64,000 nt of DNA, taken from Aquarana catesbeiana. Its lineage: Eukaryota > Chordata > Amphibia > Anura > Ranidae. This document shows positions 33,430-44,727 of this stretch, one piece after another. The notes under the pieces were generated by a model. It had not been told where the DNA came from. It did not search any database and was given only the letters and a program-made list of their open reading frames with translations. The DNA is taken from positions 128,586,375-128,650,374 of the forward strand of contig NC_133332.1 in NCBI RefSeq assembly GCF_042186555.1, given 5' to 3'. Numbering within the stretch: position 1 is the first letter of the stretch; every line of letters starts with the position of its first letter. The translations under genes were made by a program, and so were the position numbers.

Positions 33430-33838
33430 CAGATTAAATGACTTACAGAGACACCCATTCTAAGGCTTCAAAGAGAACTAAAAAGAATAATAAACTGACG
33501 AGCGGGACAACCTTGTGGACCATACCTCTACCTTTCAACCCTTTTTCTTCTTTCTCTTTCCTTTTCTCCACCTTACGATTAAAGCTCATTATCAGAATTT
33601 ATTTGACCTATATACACTCTACCTGTAAACAATATGTATAGTAGGTATAAATCATTTAAATACCTACAAAAGTAACTAAGGAAATGATATATATCTTTAA
33701 TTTAGATTTACGTGAACCCAATGTTTAATATTTGAAATTTCATGATATTTACCTATATAAACCCTACTGTAAAACAATGAGCTTACTTTATAGATCCTTG
33801 TAAACTTACTTTATGTATCTTTATAACATTGTATACTC

Positions 33839-33864
33839 AATAAACTTCTTTTGACAAGGAAAAA
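33839..33864 (+). terminator. L1 polyadenylation signal and 3' tail
   Basis: AATAAA at 33839-33844 is followed 16 bases later by a short A-run that merges with the right TSD copy. The tail is very short for an L1. Confidence 0.75.
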
Positions 33865-33920
33865 ACACAGCATCTACACATAGAAAGCAACATGATAACA
33901 CACACTACAAGGTCATCTGA

Positions 33921-34205
33921 AAATTTGGCTGGCCATACATCAGTTTCTTTTTGTTCAACCAGCGGGTCAATCTGTGTATTGTGACAGTGGGGAAACTTTC
34001 CCCTATTTGATGTGGATGCTGGAATCCTCCCTGCTGCGTCATTATATTCTGGAGAAAGTCTCCCCACTGTTGAAATACACAGATCAGCACTGTAACTTAT
34101 TGCCTGTGGTACTGATTGACCAAGAATATACTGACAGAGTGGTAGAACAGAAAGCAATCTGTCCCTGCTGAACCAGTTGAATTTTGATCTATGCCAGCTT
34201 TACAC
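33921..34205. mobile_element. Probable MITE, palindromic, ~285 bp
   Basis: The left side TGGCTGGCCATACATCAG, then 'ttgttcaaccagcggg', is mirrored by the right side, which read reversed gives AAGCTGGCATAGATCAA and 'caactggttcagcaggg'. The ends resemble those of the 26728 Harbinger MITE ('ggccataca'). The TSD is not certain. Confidence 0.55.
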
Positions 34206-34359
34206 TGCAGTCAATAGTCTAAACAGCATGCCATCTGAGTTCTACTATTTTCAAACCCTAAACAGAAAAAACAAAAAAAAAAGAATTGGGATCCCTCTCA
34301 ACACCCATACCAGAAACCAGACCCTTATCCAGACATGCAGCCTTGTTGGCCAGGAAACT

Positions 34360-35284
34360 TATATCCCTCCCGTGGGAGATGGACAATGGGTGTCCCCCCC
34401 CCCCCGTGGGAGACATGGATGGCAGCGATCACCCGACACCCCCCACCACGGGAGATGGACAGCAAATGCCTTACCTTATGGAGGTAAGAGGAAGGAAGAG
34501 CCAGGGCCGCTCTGAATGATTCTTCCAGGGAGCACACAGAGAGACATTCTCCTCCCGGCTACACAGGAAAAGGAAGTGTATCCTGAGACATGATTAGGGG
34601 CTTTCTGATTATGATTAAGGGCTTTCTGATTGGCCAGAGGAGAATGAGGGAGACAATAGCGAATATTCATTCACTATTGTCACACAAGTGGGTTTGCCTC
34701 TGGCTCTAATCAGGTGCTTCAAAAAAAAAAAAAAATTGAAATCCATGTGTCCAGCGCCTCTCCTGTAGATTAGAGCACCGGATGCATGGCTGGGGGGGTG
34801 GCAGCTCCCCTGTGCCCCTAATGGACAGGCCGCCACTGGCCCAGTAGATGTGGGGGTCTGCTTTGGGGACTTACTGGAATTTGGAGACCCCCTTAAAAAA
34901 AAATAGCGCCATCAAATTCTGTCCCTCTCCCCCACATGAATAAGCACAAAGTACCCCCTAGTTATTTATTCACATAAAAAAGTGAGAGGAACTCACAGAC
35001 ACTGTAATAATAAATAGTTTGTTAGGAAAAAAATACAATGGCCACTGCTTAAAATTCAACATCTATAACATCATCCATTAATGTAGATCCATTATCAGCC
35101 ATTATGAGGCCTCCCCCAATGACTCACTAACATGACAACCCATGCCACAGTGATCCTCTCTTGCTACTACTCCTGTCACAAATGACAGCTAACTGGCTAA
35201 ATGTCAACAAACTGGCTAGGAATTCTGGCTAACATTATTACCTAAATAGGGTTATGACAGTATTTAGTCAATGATGTTACCTGG
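34360..35284. repeat. Fragments of non-autonomous DNA transposons
   Basis: The phrase 'cgtgggagatggaca' and a close variant recur at about 34371 and 34448 around a poly-C run. The end sequence 'ggccgccactgg' at about 34829 looks like a hAT end (read reversed, CCAGTGGCGGCC). A start with 'cagggccgct' near 34503 could be its partner, but no TSD was found. The following 400 bases resemble hAT internal sequence ('cccccacatgaata'). Confidence 0.35.
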
Positions 35285-37401
35285 TAGTGATGCACCAAAC
35301 ACCGCCCAATTCGGATGGCACCAGAACTCCCGAACATGTAAAATGTTCGGACCTGAGCTGCAAATTCTATTAAAGTCTATGGGACCCCAACTTGAAAATA
35401 AAAAGTCCCCAATCTGAAGGCTTTTATGCAAGTTATTGGCCATAAAAAGGGTATTGGTGGGACATGTATCAATGCAATTTTTTTTTTAAATAATTTTTAA
35501 GGAGCAGTGATTTTAATGATGCTTAAAGTGAAACAATAAAAATGAAAGATGTCTTTAAATAAAGTGCCTAGGTGGTCCCCTTAGTCTGCCTGTAAGGTGG
35601 CACATCTGTACCTTGTATAAAACCTGCTGCAGCAAAACTGACTTTTATATAAAGTAAAAAAAAAAGGCATTTAAATACATTTTTCCGGCTGAAAAAACAA
35701 ACGTTGCTGGCAATAGAAAAATGTTTTAAAAAATGGTGCCCCCCAATGTACACTAGACCCCATGCCAAATTAAAAAAAACAGTGTGCCCCCCCAAATCCA
35801 TACCTGATCTTAGGTCTGGTATGGATTTTGAGGGAAACCCTCAACCCAAAATTAAACAGAGTGGGGTCCCCCTAAAATCCATATTAGACCCTTATCTGAG
35901 GATGCATTCTGGCAAGCCAAGAAAGGGGGGGACGAGTGAGCACCCCCCTCCTGAACCATACAGATGCAAACAAGGCCTGGGAAATGCCCAGGAAAAAAAC
36001 CAAAGTATACTTACCAACAGCTTGCAGACAACCAAATTGACCAGTCTAACAGTACGCGTTAAAAACAGGGGTTTAGTCCGCACACATTTGCAAATGCATG
36101 CGTAAGCCACAGAGCCTTGTCACGGCACCCTGATATCTGTGGTCCTAACACTAAAATATGAGTGTCCCCACAGTGGAGGCACATGCATTTTAATGGATAA
36201 ATGCTGACAGGTGGACTGAAGGGCAGCCCATCCCTTCTTAAAGGTACAGAAGCACACCTCCTGAACCATACAAGGTCACATGCGCTTAACATAGGGGGGT
36301 GCTTTGGGGTGGAAGGGCTCTGCCCCCCACCCCACAGCACCTTCTCCCCATGTTGATGGGGACAAGAGCCTCATCCCCACAACCCTGGGCTGTGGTTGTG
36401 GGGGTCTGTGGGCAGGGGGCTTATCATAATCTGGAAGTCCCCTTTAACAAGGATCCCGGCCTCCTCCCCATGTGAATGAGTATTGGGTACATAGTAGCCC
36501 TACCCATTCACCGATAAAGTTGAAAAAAGTAATAAAAACACAAAATAAAAAAAAATGTCCCCCGATATAGATCCATCGTGAATTATGATGCTGCCGCACT
36601 GCCGGACCCGAAAAAGAAAAATGCTCTGCTGTCAACTAAGGCAAGCCGATGAATACCAGGCTTGCTGTTTGACAGTTCTTATATAGGTAAGGGGCGAAGC
36701 TATCTGGCGACATCACCTAGTGGCATTGCCCCCTTGTGATGTTTTTGACCGGGCATGCTGGGTCGGTGATGTCACAAGGGGTGGTGCCACCAGGTGATGT
36801 TGCCAGATGGCCCCGTCCTTACCTATGTAAGAACTGTCAATAAGCAAGCCAGGCATTTGGCGGTTTGCCTTAAGACCCCTTTCACATTGGAGGCATTTTT
36901 CATGCACTTTAGCACTAAAAATAGTGCCTGTAAAGCTGCTGAAAAATGCCTTATCTGCAGTCCCAGTGTGATAACCCGAGTGCTTTCACACTGGGGCACT
37001 TCTATTGTATTTCCAGCAATTTAAATGTCATTTCATTCATTTTTTTTCTTTAGAAATGTCAGTTTTGTTGCAGTAGGTCCTATGCATGGTACAGATGCAT
37101 CACTTTACAGGCAGACTAAGCCCCCCCCCCCAGGCACTTTATTTAAAGGAATTTTTCCTTTTTATTGTTGCACTTTAAGCACCATTGAAATCACCACTCT
37201 TGTAAAAACTACCCTTTTGTTTAAAACGTTTTTTGCATTGATACAAGTCCCCCAGGGCAGTACTCCAATACCCTTTTTATGACCAATTACTTGAATATAC
37301 GTCCCATAGACTTTAATAGGGTTCGCTGTTTGGGTCAGAAATTTTTCTCTGTTCGGGAGTTCTGGTGGGAACCGAACAGGGGGGTGTTCGGCCCATCTCT
37401 A
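35285..37401. mobile_element. hAT-related non-autonomous element, 2.1 kb
   Basis: The left end TAGTGATGCACCAAACACCG and the right end (read reversed) TAGAGATGGGCCGAACACC are diverged inverted repeats of the 5025 hAT family. Shared internal phrases include 'gcttaaagtgaaacaataaaaatgaa' in shortened form and 'gcaagttattg'. It contains an inverted repeat at about 36610-36890 and a 200-bp module at 36015-36215 also found at 46905-47105 in opposite orientation. I saw no matching 8-bp TSD. No transposase coding remains. Confidence 0.6.
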
Positions 37402-38097
37402 TTTAGCACATCCTAGCAATCCCACATACAAGAGGTCTTCAAAAGGTTTCTGCATTTTTATATTTTTGTTGGAAACTGTGAAGGTGGGAGGTATTTTGCT
37501 AATGGCATTAAAAAGTTGGTATGATGCTGGGAAAAATGCATCACAAAGGAAGATGTCTATGTAGAAATGTGATGTGATTTCTTTTTGAAATCTTGTGTCA
37601 GAGCTGCAAAATCGTAATAACTGGAAATCGTAAAAATGGGAAATCATAATAACTGGTGGGGTAATGATCAAGAAGCAACAGGAGAGATAACGGAAGCACA
37701 GATCATCAAAATGAATGAAGCAGAAGCAGGGAAACCTTTGGCTGCAGCTTTCTCTCCAGCAAGGAGAAAAATCAGGACAATAGTGACATCACCAAACCTT
37801 ACTCCTTGCATTAGATTAGATTAGAACCCTGTAGATTTAAAGGTTTATAGCTCAATCCACAGGAAGTGTACTGCTGTTTTTCAAAAAGGAATTTGTGACA
37901 AGTAGATTTTTTAGGGTACTGCTTAGGCACAATCATCATTGCCAGATGTACTCTATAAGGTAGCTAATCTTCACTTTTGAGTTCAGGCCCGCTAATGCAT
38001 TTAAAAATGTAGAACAAATAAAATTTAAACAAAAGAGAAGCTGTTACCTATAGAGGCAGAATTCATAAAATGAAATGCTATGTACAAAATCGGTATA
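37402..38097. other. Spacer, nothing recognised
   Basis: No coding frame, inverted repeat or element end was recognised here. It ends at the left copy of the 16-bp TSD of the next L1 (38098-38113). Confidence 0.45.
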
Positions 38098-38113
38098 TAG
38101 GGAATTTACTTTT

Positions 38114-39731
38114 TAAACAATAGATTTTTATTGGTGTATTTGCAGAATATACAAAATTCAGAATGCAAGTAGATTATACATTTCACACATGTGCAATTTG
38201 TTTGACATTCATGAACTTATTACTTTAGAACTGTAAAACAGCTTAACTGGTAAAGGTACTAAGAAATGTTTACATTGTGTCATTGTGCAGTTCTCGAGTC
38301 TGTCACCCCTAGTGGGTACATACTGTAACAGACTTTTTGCATAAAATTTCAAAGTTAGCCATGAGAGGACCTTACTGAGGGTCCACTCCAACATATTATT
38401 ATATAAGTTCTTTGTAAGCTTGTTGTTAATCTATATACTAAGTAACTTAGATTGACTAAAATACATTTGTTATACTTTCTCATTTTCCTAATATGAGGTA
38501 AGTTGTGTTTTGTTGCTGTAGTGTGTGCTAACTATAATACCAATTCTTGTTTGACCATACTCAACAGTGTGTTATACCACTAGACATTAGATGGTTATAT
38601 TTCAGTAGTGGAGAAGCTGGGGTAACTGTAACTGTCATCCATGTGAGGAGGCATATTTAGAGGAACTCCAAGCCTCCCAGTGTTTGTGGAAGCTTGGGGC
38701 TCTCCTTTCTTTATATGCTAACATTTTTTCCATAGTGAATTGTGCGTTCACTCTGGACACTATTTCTGCAAACTCAGGAGGTGTTGACGTTCGCCACCCT
38801 TTAGCTATTGCTATACGTGTTGCAAATAAAACATGTGTTACAACTTTTCTCATCAAGGGAGGATAATTTTCAATACCTAGACTCAGAAGAGCAAGAGCAG
38901 GGCTAATGTCACAGTTAGAGCTGGTGATAATTCTAATTAGTTTCTGTATCTTTAACCAGAAAGGTTTGATAATTGCACAATTCCAAAATATATGGAGGAT
39001 ATTGCCAATAGCTTGACAGTTTCTCCAACAAAGAGGTGTGTTACTAGGATCCATTTTGTTTAGTCTATACGGAGTTATGTACCATCTATGTAAGAGTTTT
39101 TGTGCATTGTCCCAGTGATCTACACATGCTGAAGATTTATGATTGTATTTTATCGCTTCATGCCATTGGGACAAAGAGAATTCTTTTTGCAATTCAAATT
39201 CCCATTTTAGCATATTGGGGGACTTGGATTGCAAGTAAAGGGGGGTGGTAAATTTGTAAAAGAGCGATATTCCCTTTCTAGTTTTGGAGGATTTGCTTAA
39301 GAGGAAGTCCCACAGAACCTGTGGTATAGTTATTTGTCGTGGAGGGTTTTTGCTTTTGTAGTGCTGTATTTGATATATTCTATATTTATCTATCGCATTT
39401 TGATGTTGTGGAGCAGGTGTGGCGAAGTTGTATCCCGAGGCTTTCCATGTTTGGACTGAGAAGTTTGGGATTAGGTGTTCATAAGATGCTAGTGGGATAT
39501 TTAGTTTTTTAATTGGGGTGTCTGTAAGGTGGTTATGCACTAAGGAGGACCAGGCATCTATTGTTGCTTGTATAGTTAAGTAAGGTGGGGTTTCTGGTCT
39601 GTAGTGTATACATGCTGCTGTTGCCAACGCTGGGAGGTCATGGCCTGGTGTTACTGTGCGTTCAATATCTGACCAACGGTTGTCAGTTTGGCAGGAGAAC
39701 CAGTATTTCATTTGATCCAGTAGTGCAGCTT
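38114..39731 (-). mobile_element. 5'-truncated L1 insertion with 16-bp TSD
   Basis: The 16-mer tagggaatttactttt occurs at 38098-38113 and 39732-39747. Between them is a minus-strand L1 3' half: poly-T on the plus strand at the left, then 'aaacaatag' and a 3' untranslated region of about 520 bases, then the ORF2 C-terminal part. The 5' end is truncated inside ORF2. The nick context TTTT/TA fits L1. Confidence 0.88.
38635..39731 (-). pseudogene. L1 ORF2 C-terminal fragment
   Basis: About 365 uninterrupted codons encode the region after the reverse transcriptase. They include IPLASYEHLIPNFSVQTWKA and TRKGISLFYKF, then a cysteine-histidine motif (LCWRNCQAIGNILHIFWNCA), ending KHWEAWSSSKYASSHG. 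The start is missing because of 5' truncation. Although the frame continues a little way into the adjacent Harbinger MITE, that part is not L1. Sequence differs clearly from the 29638 copy, so it is another subfamily. The lack of stops suggests recent insertion. Confidence 0.85.
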
Positions 39732-39748
39732 TAGGGAATTTACTTTTA

Positions 39749-40169
39749 TGCCGCATACACATGAGCGGATTTCTCGTCGGGAAAAGATATGACTGCTTTT
39801 CCGACGGGATTCCGCTCAAGTTTGCCTTGCATACACACGGTCACGCAAAAGTTCGCTGAAATTAGGACCGTCAAGAACGCGTGACGTACAACACTACGAT
39901 GAGCCGAGAAAATGAAGTTCAATGCTTCCGAGCATGCGTCGAATTGTTTCCGAGCATGCGTAGGGATTTTGCGTGTCAGAATTGCCACAGACGATCGCAT
40001 TTTCGGATAGGAACTTTTCCCTACCGAAAAATTGAGAGGATGCTCTCAATCTTTTGCTGGCTGGAATTCCGCCAGCAAAAGACTGATGGAGCATACACAC
40101 GGTCGCATTTTCTAACGAAAAACTCTCATCTGTCTTGCGGGCCGAAATTCCGATCGTGTGTACGCGGCA
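39749..40169. mobile_element. Harbinger MITE, 421 bp, at the L1 junction
   Basis: TTA flanks it at 39746-39748 and 40170-40172. The ends read TGCCGCATACACATGAGCGG and, from the right, TGCCGCGTACACACGATCGG. Internal phrases ('catacacacggtc', 'gtcaagaacgcgtgacgtac') parallel the left end of the 13-kb Harbinger, so it is probably mobilised by that family. Confidence 0.9.
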
Positions 40170-40369
40170 TTACAGGTCGATTACACCACCATCCCAATGA
40201 ATGTAAATTATAAAACGGAGAAATAGGGACTTTAAAGGTGTTTAATAGTAGCATGAGTCATCAATATTTCCCAATGAAAAATTTATATTTAATAATATTT
40301 AGGCACAAAATTCCACATATTAATATGTGTTGTACTAATACATATATTGTATATTATAATACTGTGCAA

Positions 40370-41358
40370 ATGTTTACATGTCTTAGGTAGGTGTGAAAAA
40401 ATGCTGTAAAATTAAGAATGCTTTCAGAATTAATTATTTTTGTCAATGAACAAAATGGAAAGTAAATTAACAGAAGAGTAATCAAACTCATGTGAATATG
40501 TGGTGTGACCACCCTTTGCCTTTCAAAGAGCATCAATTCTTCAATTCTTCTAGGCACAGTTGCACACAATTTTTGAAGGAACTCTGCAGGTAGGTTGTTC
40601 CAAACATCTTGGAGAACTAAGCACATATGTTCTAAGGAAGTAATCCCAGACAGACTCGATAATGTTGAGATCAGGACTCTGTGAGGGCCAAACCATCACT
40701 TCCAGGATTTCTTCTTCACACTGGAGAAAGTTCTTGATGGCATTGGCTGTATGTTTGGGGTCATTGTCCAGCTGCAGAATACATTTAAGACCAATCACAT
40801 ACCTCCCTCATAGTATAGCATGATGGATAATTATCTGCCTGTACTTCTCAGCATTGAGAACACCATTGATCCTGACCACATCTCCCACTCCATTTGCATA
40901 AATGCAGCCCCAAACTTTCAAGGAACCTCCACCATGGTTCACTGTTGCATGCAGACAGTCATTATTGTACCATTTTACAGCTCGTTGCAAACAAACTACC
41001 TCCTGCTACAGCCAAATATTTCACATTTAAACTCATTAATCCAGAGCACCTGCTGCCATTTTTCTGCACCCCGGTTCCTATGTTTTTGTGCATAGTTGAG
41101 TGGCTTAGCCTTGTTTCCACGTCCTATGAACAAAAACATAAAAACTGGGGTGCAGAAAAGTGGCAGCAAGTGCTCTGGACTTGTGAGACAAAATTTGAAA
41201 CATTTGGCTGTAGCAGGAGGCAGTTTGTTTGTGAAAGGCTGGAGAGTGTACATTTACATTCCATTTTGTTAATAGATAAAAATAAACTATTAACCATATT
41301 TCTGAAAGCGTTCTTAATTTACAGCATTTTTCACCCCTGCCTAAAACTTAAAACAATA

Positions 41359-41360
<2 letters not shown>
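40370..41360 (-). mobile_element. Tc1/mariner copy with an inverted internal duplication
   Basis: The ends are inverted: 'taggtgtgaaaaaatgctgt' on the left, and on the right, reversed, 'caggggtgaaaaatgctgt' with 'aagaa(t/c)gctttcagaa' inside. Minus-strand transposase relics lie at 40550-40990. About 40986-41098 is repeated in inverse at about 41128-41232 ('caaactgcctcctgctaca' type), so transcripts would fold on themselves. It abuts a (TG)(TA)n microsatellite. Confidence 0.8.
40550..40990 (-). pseudogene. Tc1 transposase relic
   Basis: Two minus-strand segments: 40990-40808 with VNHGGGSLKVWGCIYANGVG and LNAEKYRQII, and 40798-40550 with LQLDNDPKHTANAIKNFL, then VMVWPSQSPDLNIIESVWDY. These are the standard Tc1 blocks, with the second aspartate (LDNDPKHT) and the glutamate (NIIESVW). 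A stop and a frame change separate them, and the first-aspartate block lies in the duplicated part. Inactive. Confidence 0.85.

Positions 41361-41368
<8 letters not shown>

Positions 41369-41407
<39 letters not shown>
41369..41407. repeat. (TA)n microsatellite
   Basis: About 19 TA units preceded by a short (TG)n run, directly outside the right end of a Tc1 copy. Confidence 0.97.
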
Positions 41408-41409
<2 letters not shown>

Positions 41410-41411
<2 letters not shown>

Positions 41412-42180
41412 CAGTATATAGTCAAATATTAGTCTTATGACAGTCAAACATTTATGTTATTTATTCAGTAACAAATTGCAATTATAGAGTTTAAACTGGT
41501 GGGATATTAATAGCGCTACGCATTTCACCAATCACATCTGCTTCTTCAGCAGTCATAAAGATTATAAACTCTGACAAATGACAATCGTATATATTAGGAT
41601 ACTATAATATGTACAACATATGTACAGTACATGTCATTGATCCCATAGTGTCTGTATACTGATTTTAATTTCCTGTGTATTTAGTGCACATCCAACATTA
41701 ATAAAAATGACTATCGCATTGGGACCTACTACAAAGTCATATTAGCCTTAGTGGATTCCACAATATTATGTACTCCTGCTATCGCCCCCGAATCCCGCTA
41801 CCTGTCCAGGTGGAGGAAGCCTATGACGTCATTATTTGCCACATGAGTCAGCGTGGTTAGCTGAATACATGCTTGGTTTTTATATATCTTTGTGAGTGTT
41901 TTTAATCCTTTGTTCATTTATAATAAATATTTGGAAGCAGAGAACACACTACGGTTTTTCTATTTTTCCTATAACATGTTTTACTGATGATCGGGAACCA
42001 AGAAGTGGAGCAATAGCAGAAGGAATACTTCAGTACCATCTATTGTGGAATTCACTAAGGTTAATATGACTCTGTAGTATGGCCAGATATTGGAGGTTGA
42101 GCAGGCAATTTATGTGAAGGTGGTGGGCTCTGAACACATTGGAAGATACAATTAAAGATCAACAGATGAACTGACACTGT
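41410..42180. other. Spacer with possible old repeat
   Basis: The phrase 'gctacgcatttcaccaatca' and 'cttcttcagcagtcataaag' (41515-41570) looks like a dispersed amphibian repeat, but I cannot define its ends. No coding frame. Confidence 0.35.
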
Positions 42181-42353
42181 GGGGTTTATTTACTAAAGCT
42201 AGACAGGGCAAAATGTGTCACAATTCTACATAGAAACCAATCAGCTTCTAACCTCGACTTGTTCAATTAAGCTTTGGCAAAAAAACCTGGAAGCCGATTG
42301 GTTTCTATGCAGAATTGTAATTTTGCGCTTTCTAGCTTTAGCAAATAAACCTC
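42181..42353. mobile_element. Short palindromic MITE
   Basis: Begins GGGTTTATTTACTAAAGCTAG and ends with the near complement (CTAGCTTTAGCAAATAAACC). Inner sequences 'gaaaccaatcagcttc' and 'gaagccgattggtttc' are also inverted. No coding. Confidence 0.75.
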
Positions 42354-42358
42354 TTTAT

Positions 42359-42754
42359 CATAGGCGTGCACAGGGGGTGTGCCAGGTGTGCCTGGGCACA
42401 CCCTAATCACCCCAAGCGCATTAGCATTATCACTCTGTGTGCCCGCGGGGAGATGGGAAATATCTCACTCTGACCAGTTCTGCCATTAATAAAGTGCTAC
42501 CATACCTCTCTTTACTGCATCGGCTCTGCCATAAGAGTGAGTGTGTGTGTGTAATATACATATACACATACATACATACATACACGCGCATGTGTGTTTG
42601 AGCTTTGGGGTGCACACCCTAATGCAATAGGCTCTGCCATAAGAGTGAGTGTGTGTGTGTAATATACATATACACATATATACATACATACACGCGCATG
42701 TGTGTTTGAGCTTTGGGGTGCACACCCTAATGCAATAGGCTGCGCACACCTATG
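42359..42754. mobile_element. hAT MITE with perfect 8-bp TSD
   Basis: ctctttat flanks it at 42351-42358 and 42755-42762. The ends are CATAGGCGTGCACAG and, from the right, CATAGGTGTGCGCAG. Two tandem 108-bp units (starting 42522 and 42630) hold (TG)n and (ATAC)n tracts. The small frames here are low-complexity and not genes. Confidence 0.9.
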
Positions 42755-43089
42755 CTCTTTATGTTTAAACTGCAGGGGAGCACTTGTATATGGGACATTT
42801 ATTGTTTTCTATTTAAGTCTCCACTTGATATTTTTTCAAATATTACATTTTTTAATTAATGTAATTTATTATGTGATTGAGCTGCATGTATAATTTTCAC
42901 TTTAATCCATTGGAACAACCCTCTTCCAGTAAACATATATTACCCCATACAGAAACCCACCAGCATTGCACTTACTATTACTCCACCATTCGCACCACAG
43001 TTCTGACAGAACTAGTCATTTACAATAATTTGTAATAATTATTTTATTCATTAATATTATATTTATATCTATAAATGTATGTATGTATA

Positions 43090-43094
<5 letters not shown>

Positions 43095-43158
<64 letters not shown>

Positions 43159-43170
43159 GAGAGAGAGAGA
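43095..43170. repeat. (TA)n then (GA)n microsatellite
   Basis: About 30 TA units followed by a short GA run, ending about 25 bases before a Tc1 element. Confidence 0.97.
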
Positions 43171-43196
43171 TGTATAGATATAGATATATCTATATA

Positions 43197-44725
43197 CAGT
43201 GGGGACGGAAAGTATTCAGATCCCCTTAAATTTTTCACTCTTTGTTATATTGAAGCCATTTGCTAAAATCATTTAAGTTAATTTTTTTTCCTCATTAATG
43301 TACACACAGCACCCCATATTGACAGAAAAACACAGAATTGTTGACATTTTTGCAGATTTATTAAAAAAGAAAAACTGAAATATCACATGGTCCTAAGTAT
43401 TCAGACCCTTTGCTCAGGATTAAGTAGAAGCACCCTTTTGATCTAATACAGCCATTAATCTTTTTGGGAAAGATGCAACAAGTTTTTCACACCTGAATTT
43501 GGGGATCCTCTGCCATTCCTCCTTGCAGATCCTCTCCAGTTCTGTCAGGCTGGATGGTAAACGTTGGTGGACAGCCATTTTTAGGTCTCTTTAGAGATGC
43601 TCAATTGGGTTTAAGTCAGGGCTCTGGCTGGGCCATTCAAGAAGAGTCACGGAGTTGTTGTGAAGCCACTCCTTCGTTATTTTAGCTGTGTGCTTAGGGT
43701 AATTGTCTTGTTGGGAGGTAAACCTTCGGCCCAGTCTGAGGTCCTGAGCACTCTGGAGAAGGCTTTCATCCAGGATATCCCTGTACTTGGCCGCATTCAT
43801 CTTTCCCTCAATTGCAACCAGTCGTCCTGTGCCTGCAGCTGAAAAACACCCCCACAGCATGATGCTGCCACCACCATGCTTCACTGTTGGGACTGTATTG
43901 GACAGGTAATGATCAGTGCCTGGTTTTCTCCACACATACCACTTAGAATTAAGGCCAAAAAGTTCTATCTTGGTCTCATCAGACCAGAAAATCTTATTTC
44001 TCACCATCTTTGAGTCCTTCAGGTGTTTTTTAGCAAACTCCATACGGACTTTCATGTGTCTTGCACTGAGGAGAGGCTTCCGTCGGGCCACTCTGCCATA
44101 AAACCCCGACTGGTGGAGGGCAGCAGTGATGATTGATTTCTACAACTTTCTCTCATCTCCTGACTGCATCTCTGGAGCTCAGCCACAGTGATCTTTGGGT
44201 TCTTCTTTACCTCTCTCACCAAAGCTCTTCCCAAAAGCTCAGTTTGGCCGGATGGCCAGCTCTAGGAAGGGTTCTGGTCATCCCAAACGTTTTCCATTTA
44301 AGGATTATGGAGGCCACTGTGCTCTTAGGAACCTTAAGTGCAGCAGAATTTTTTTGTAGCCTTGGCCAGATCTGTGCTCTGAGCTCTTCAGGCAGTTCCT
44401 TTTGACCTCATGATTCTCATTTGCTCTGACATGCACTGAGAGCTGTAAGGTCTTATATAGACAGGTGTGTGGCTTTCCTAATCAAGTCCAATCAGTATAA
44501 TCAAACACAGCTGGACTCCAAATGAAGGTGTAGAACCATCTCAAGGATGATTAAAAGAAATGGACAGCACCTAAATTAAATATATGAGTGTCACAGCAAA
44601 GGGTCTGAATAGTTAGGACCATGTGATATTTCAGTTTTTCTTTTTTAATAAATCTGCAAAAATGTCAACAATTATAACAAACAGTGAAAAATTTAAGGGG
44701 GTCTGAATACTTTCCATTCCCACTG
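43197..44725 (-). mobile_element. Tc1/mariner element with ~200-bp inverted ends
   Basis: CAGTGGGGACGGAAAGTATT at the left is matched from the right by CAGTGGGAATGGAAAGTATT. TA flanks both sides. The long inverted ends hold 'tgacatttttgcagattta'. The inverted symmetry continues about 21 bases outside into the AT-rich flanks. It holds one minus-strand transposase gene with a stop and a frameshift. Confidence 0.93.
43560..44240 (-). pseudogene. Tc1 transposase pseudogene
   Basis: The N-terminal helix-turn-helix part (VREVKKNPKITVAELQRCSQ) is in one frame and the catalytic part (RHMKVRMEFAKKHL onward) in another, with the shift near 44100. The catalytic triad is visible: FWSDETKIELFG, TSQQDNYPKHTAKITKEW and SPDLNPIEHL. 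In the second block the usual DND reads DNY. After EHL comes a stop where tryptophan is expected, and the frame then continues with RDLKMAVHQRLPSS. So at least two lesions inactivate it. Confidence 0.9.
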
Positions 44726-44727
44726 TA

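Larger units (their letters stand above)
27465..33860 (+). mobile_element. Full-length or near full-length L1-type LINE
   Basis: A 16-bp duplication (aaaaacacagcatcta) flanks it at 27449-27464 and 33861-33876. The inferred first nick on the bottom strand (TTTTT/AATA) fits L1 endonuclease preference. The 6,396-bp element has a short 5' leader (about 159 bases), ORF1, a long spacer, ORF2, and a 3' end with AATAAA followed by a few As. Both ORFs are open. The variable TSD argues for L1-like random insertion rather than a site-specific Tx1 type. Other L1 copies in the window are minus-strand fragments of different subfamilies. Confidence 0.93.

Noticed and set aside
39749..39819. N-terminal extension of the truncated L1 ORF2 frame
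   Set aside because: This part is Harbinger MITE sequence read through by chance.
40996..41421. Frames on both strands across the Tc1 centre
   Set aside because: They cross the inverted duplication and the TA microsatellite.
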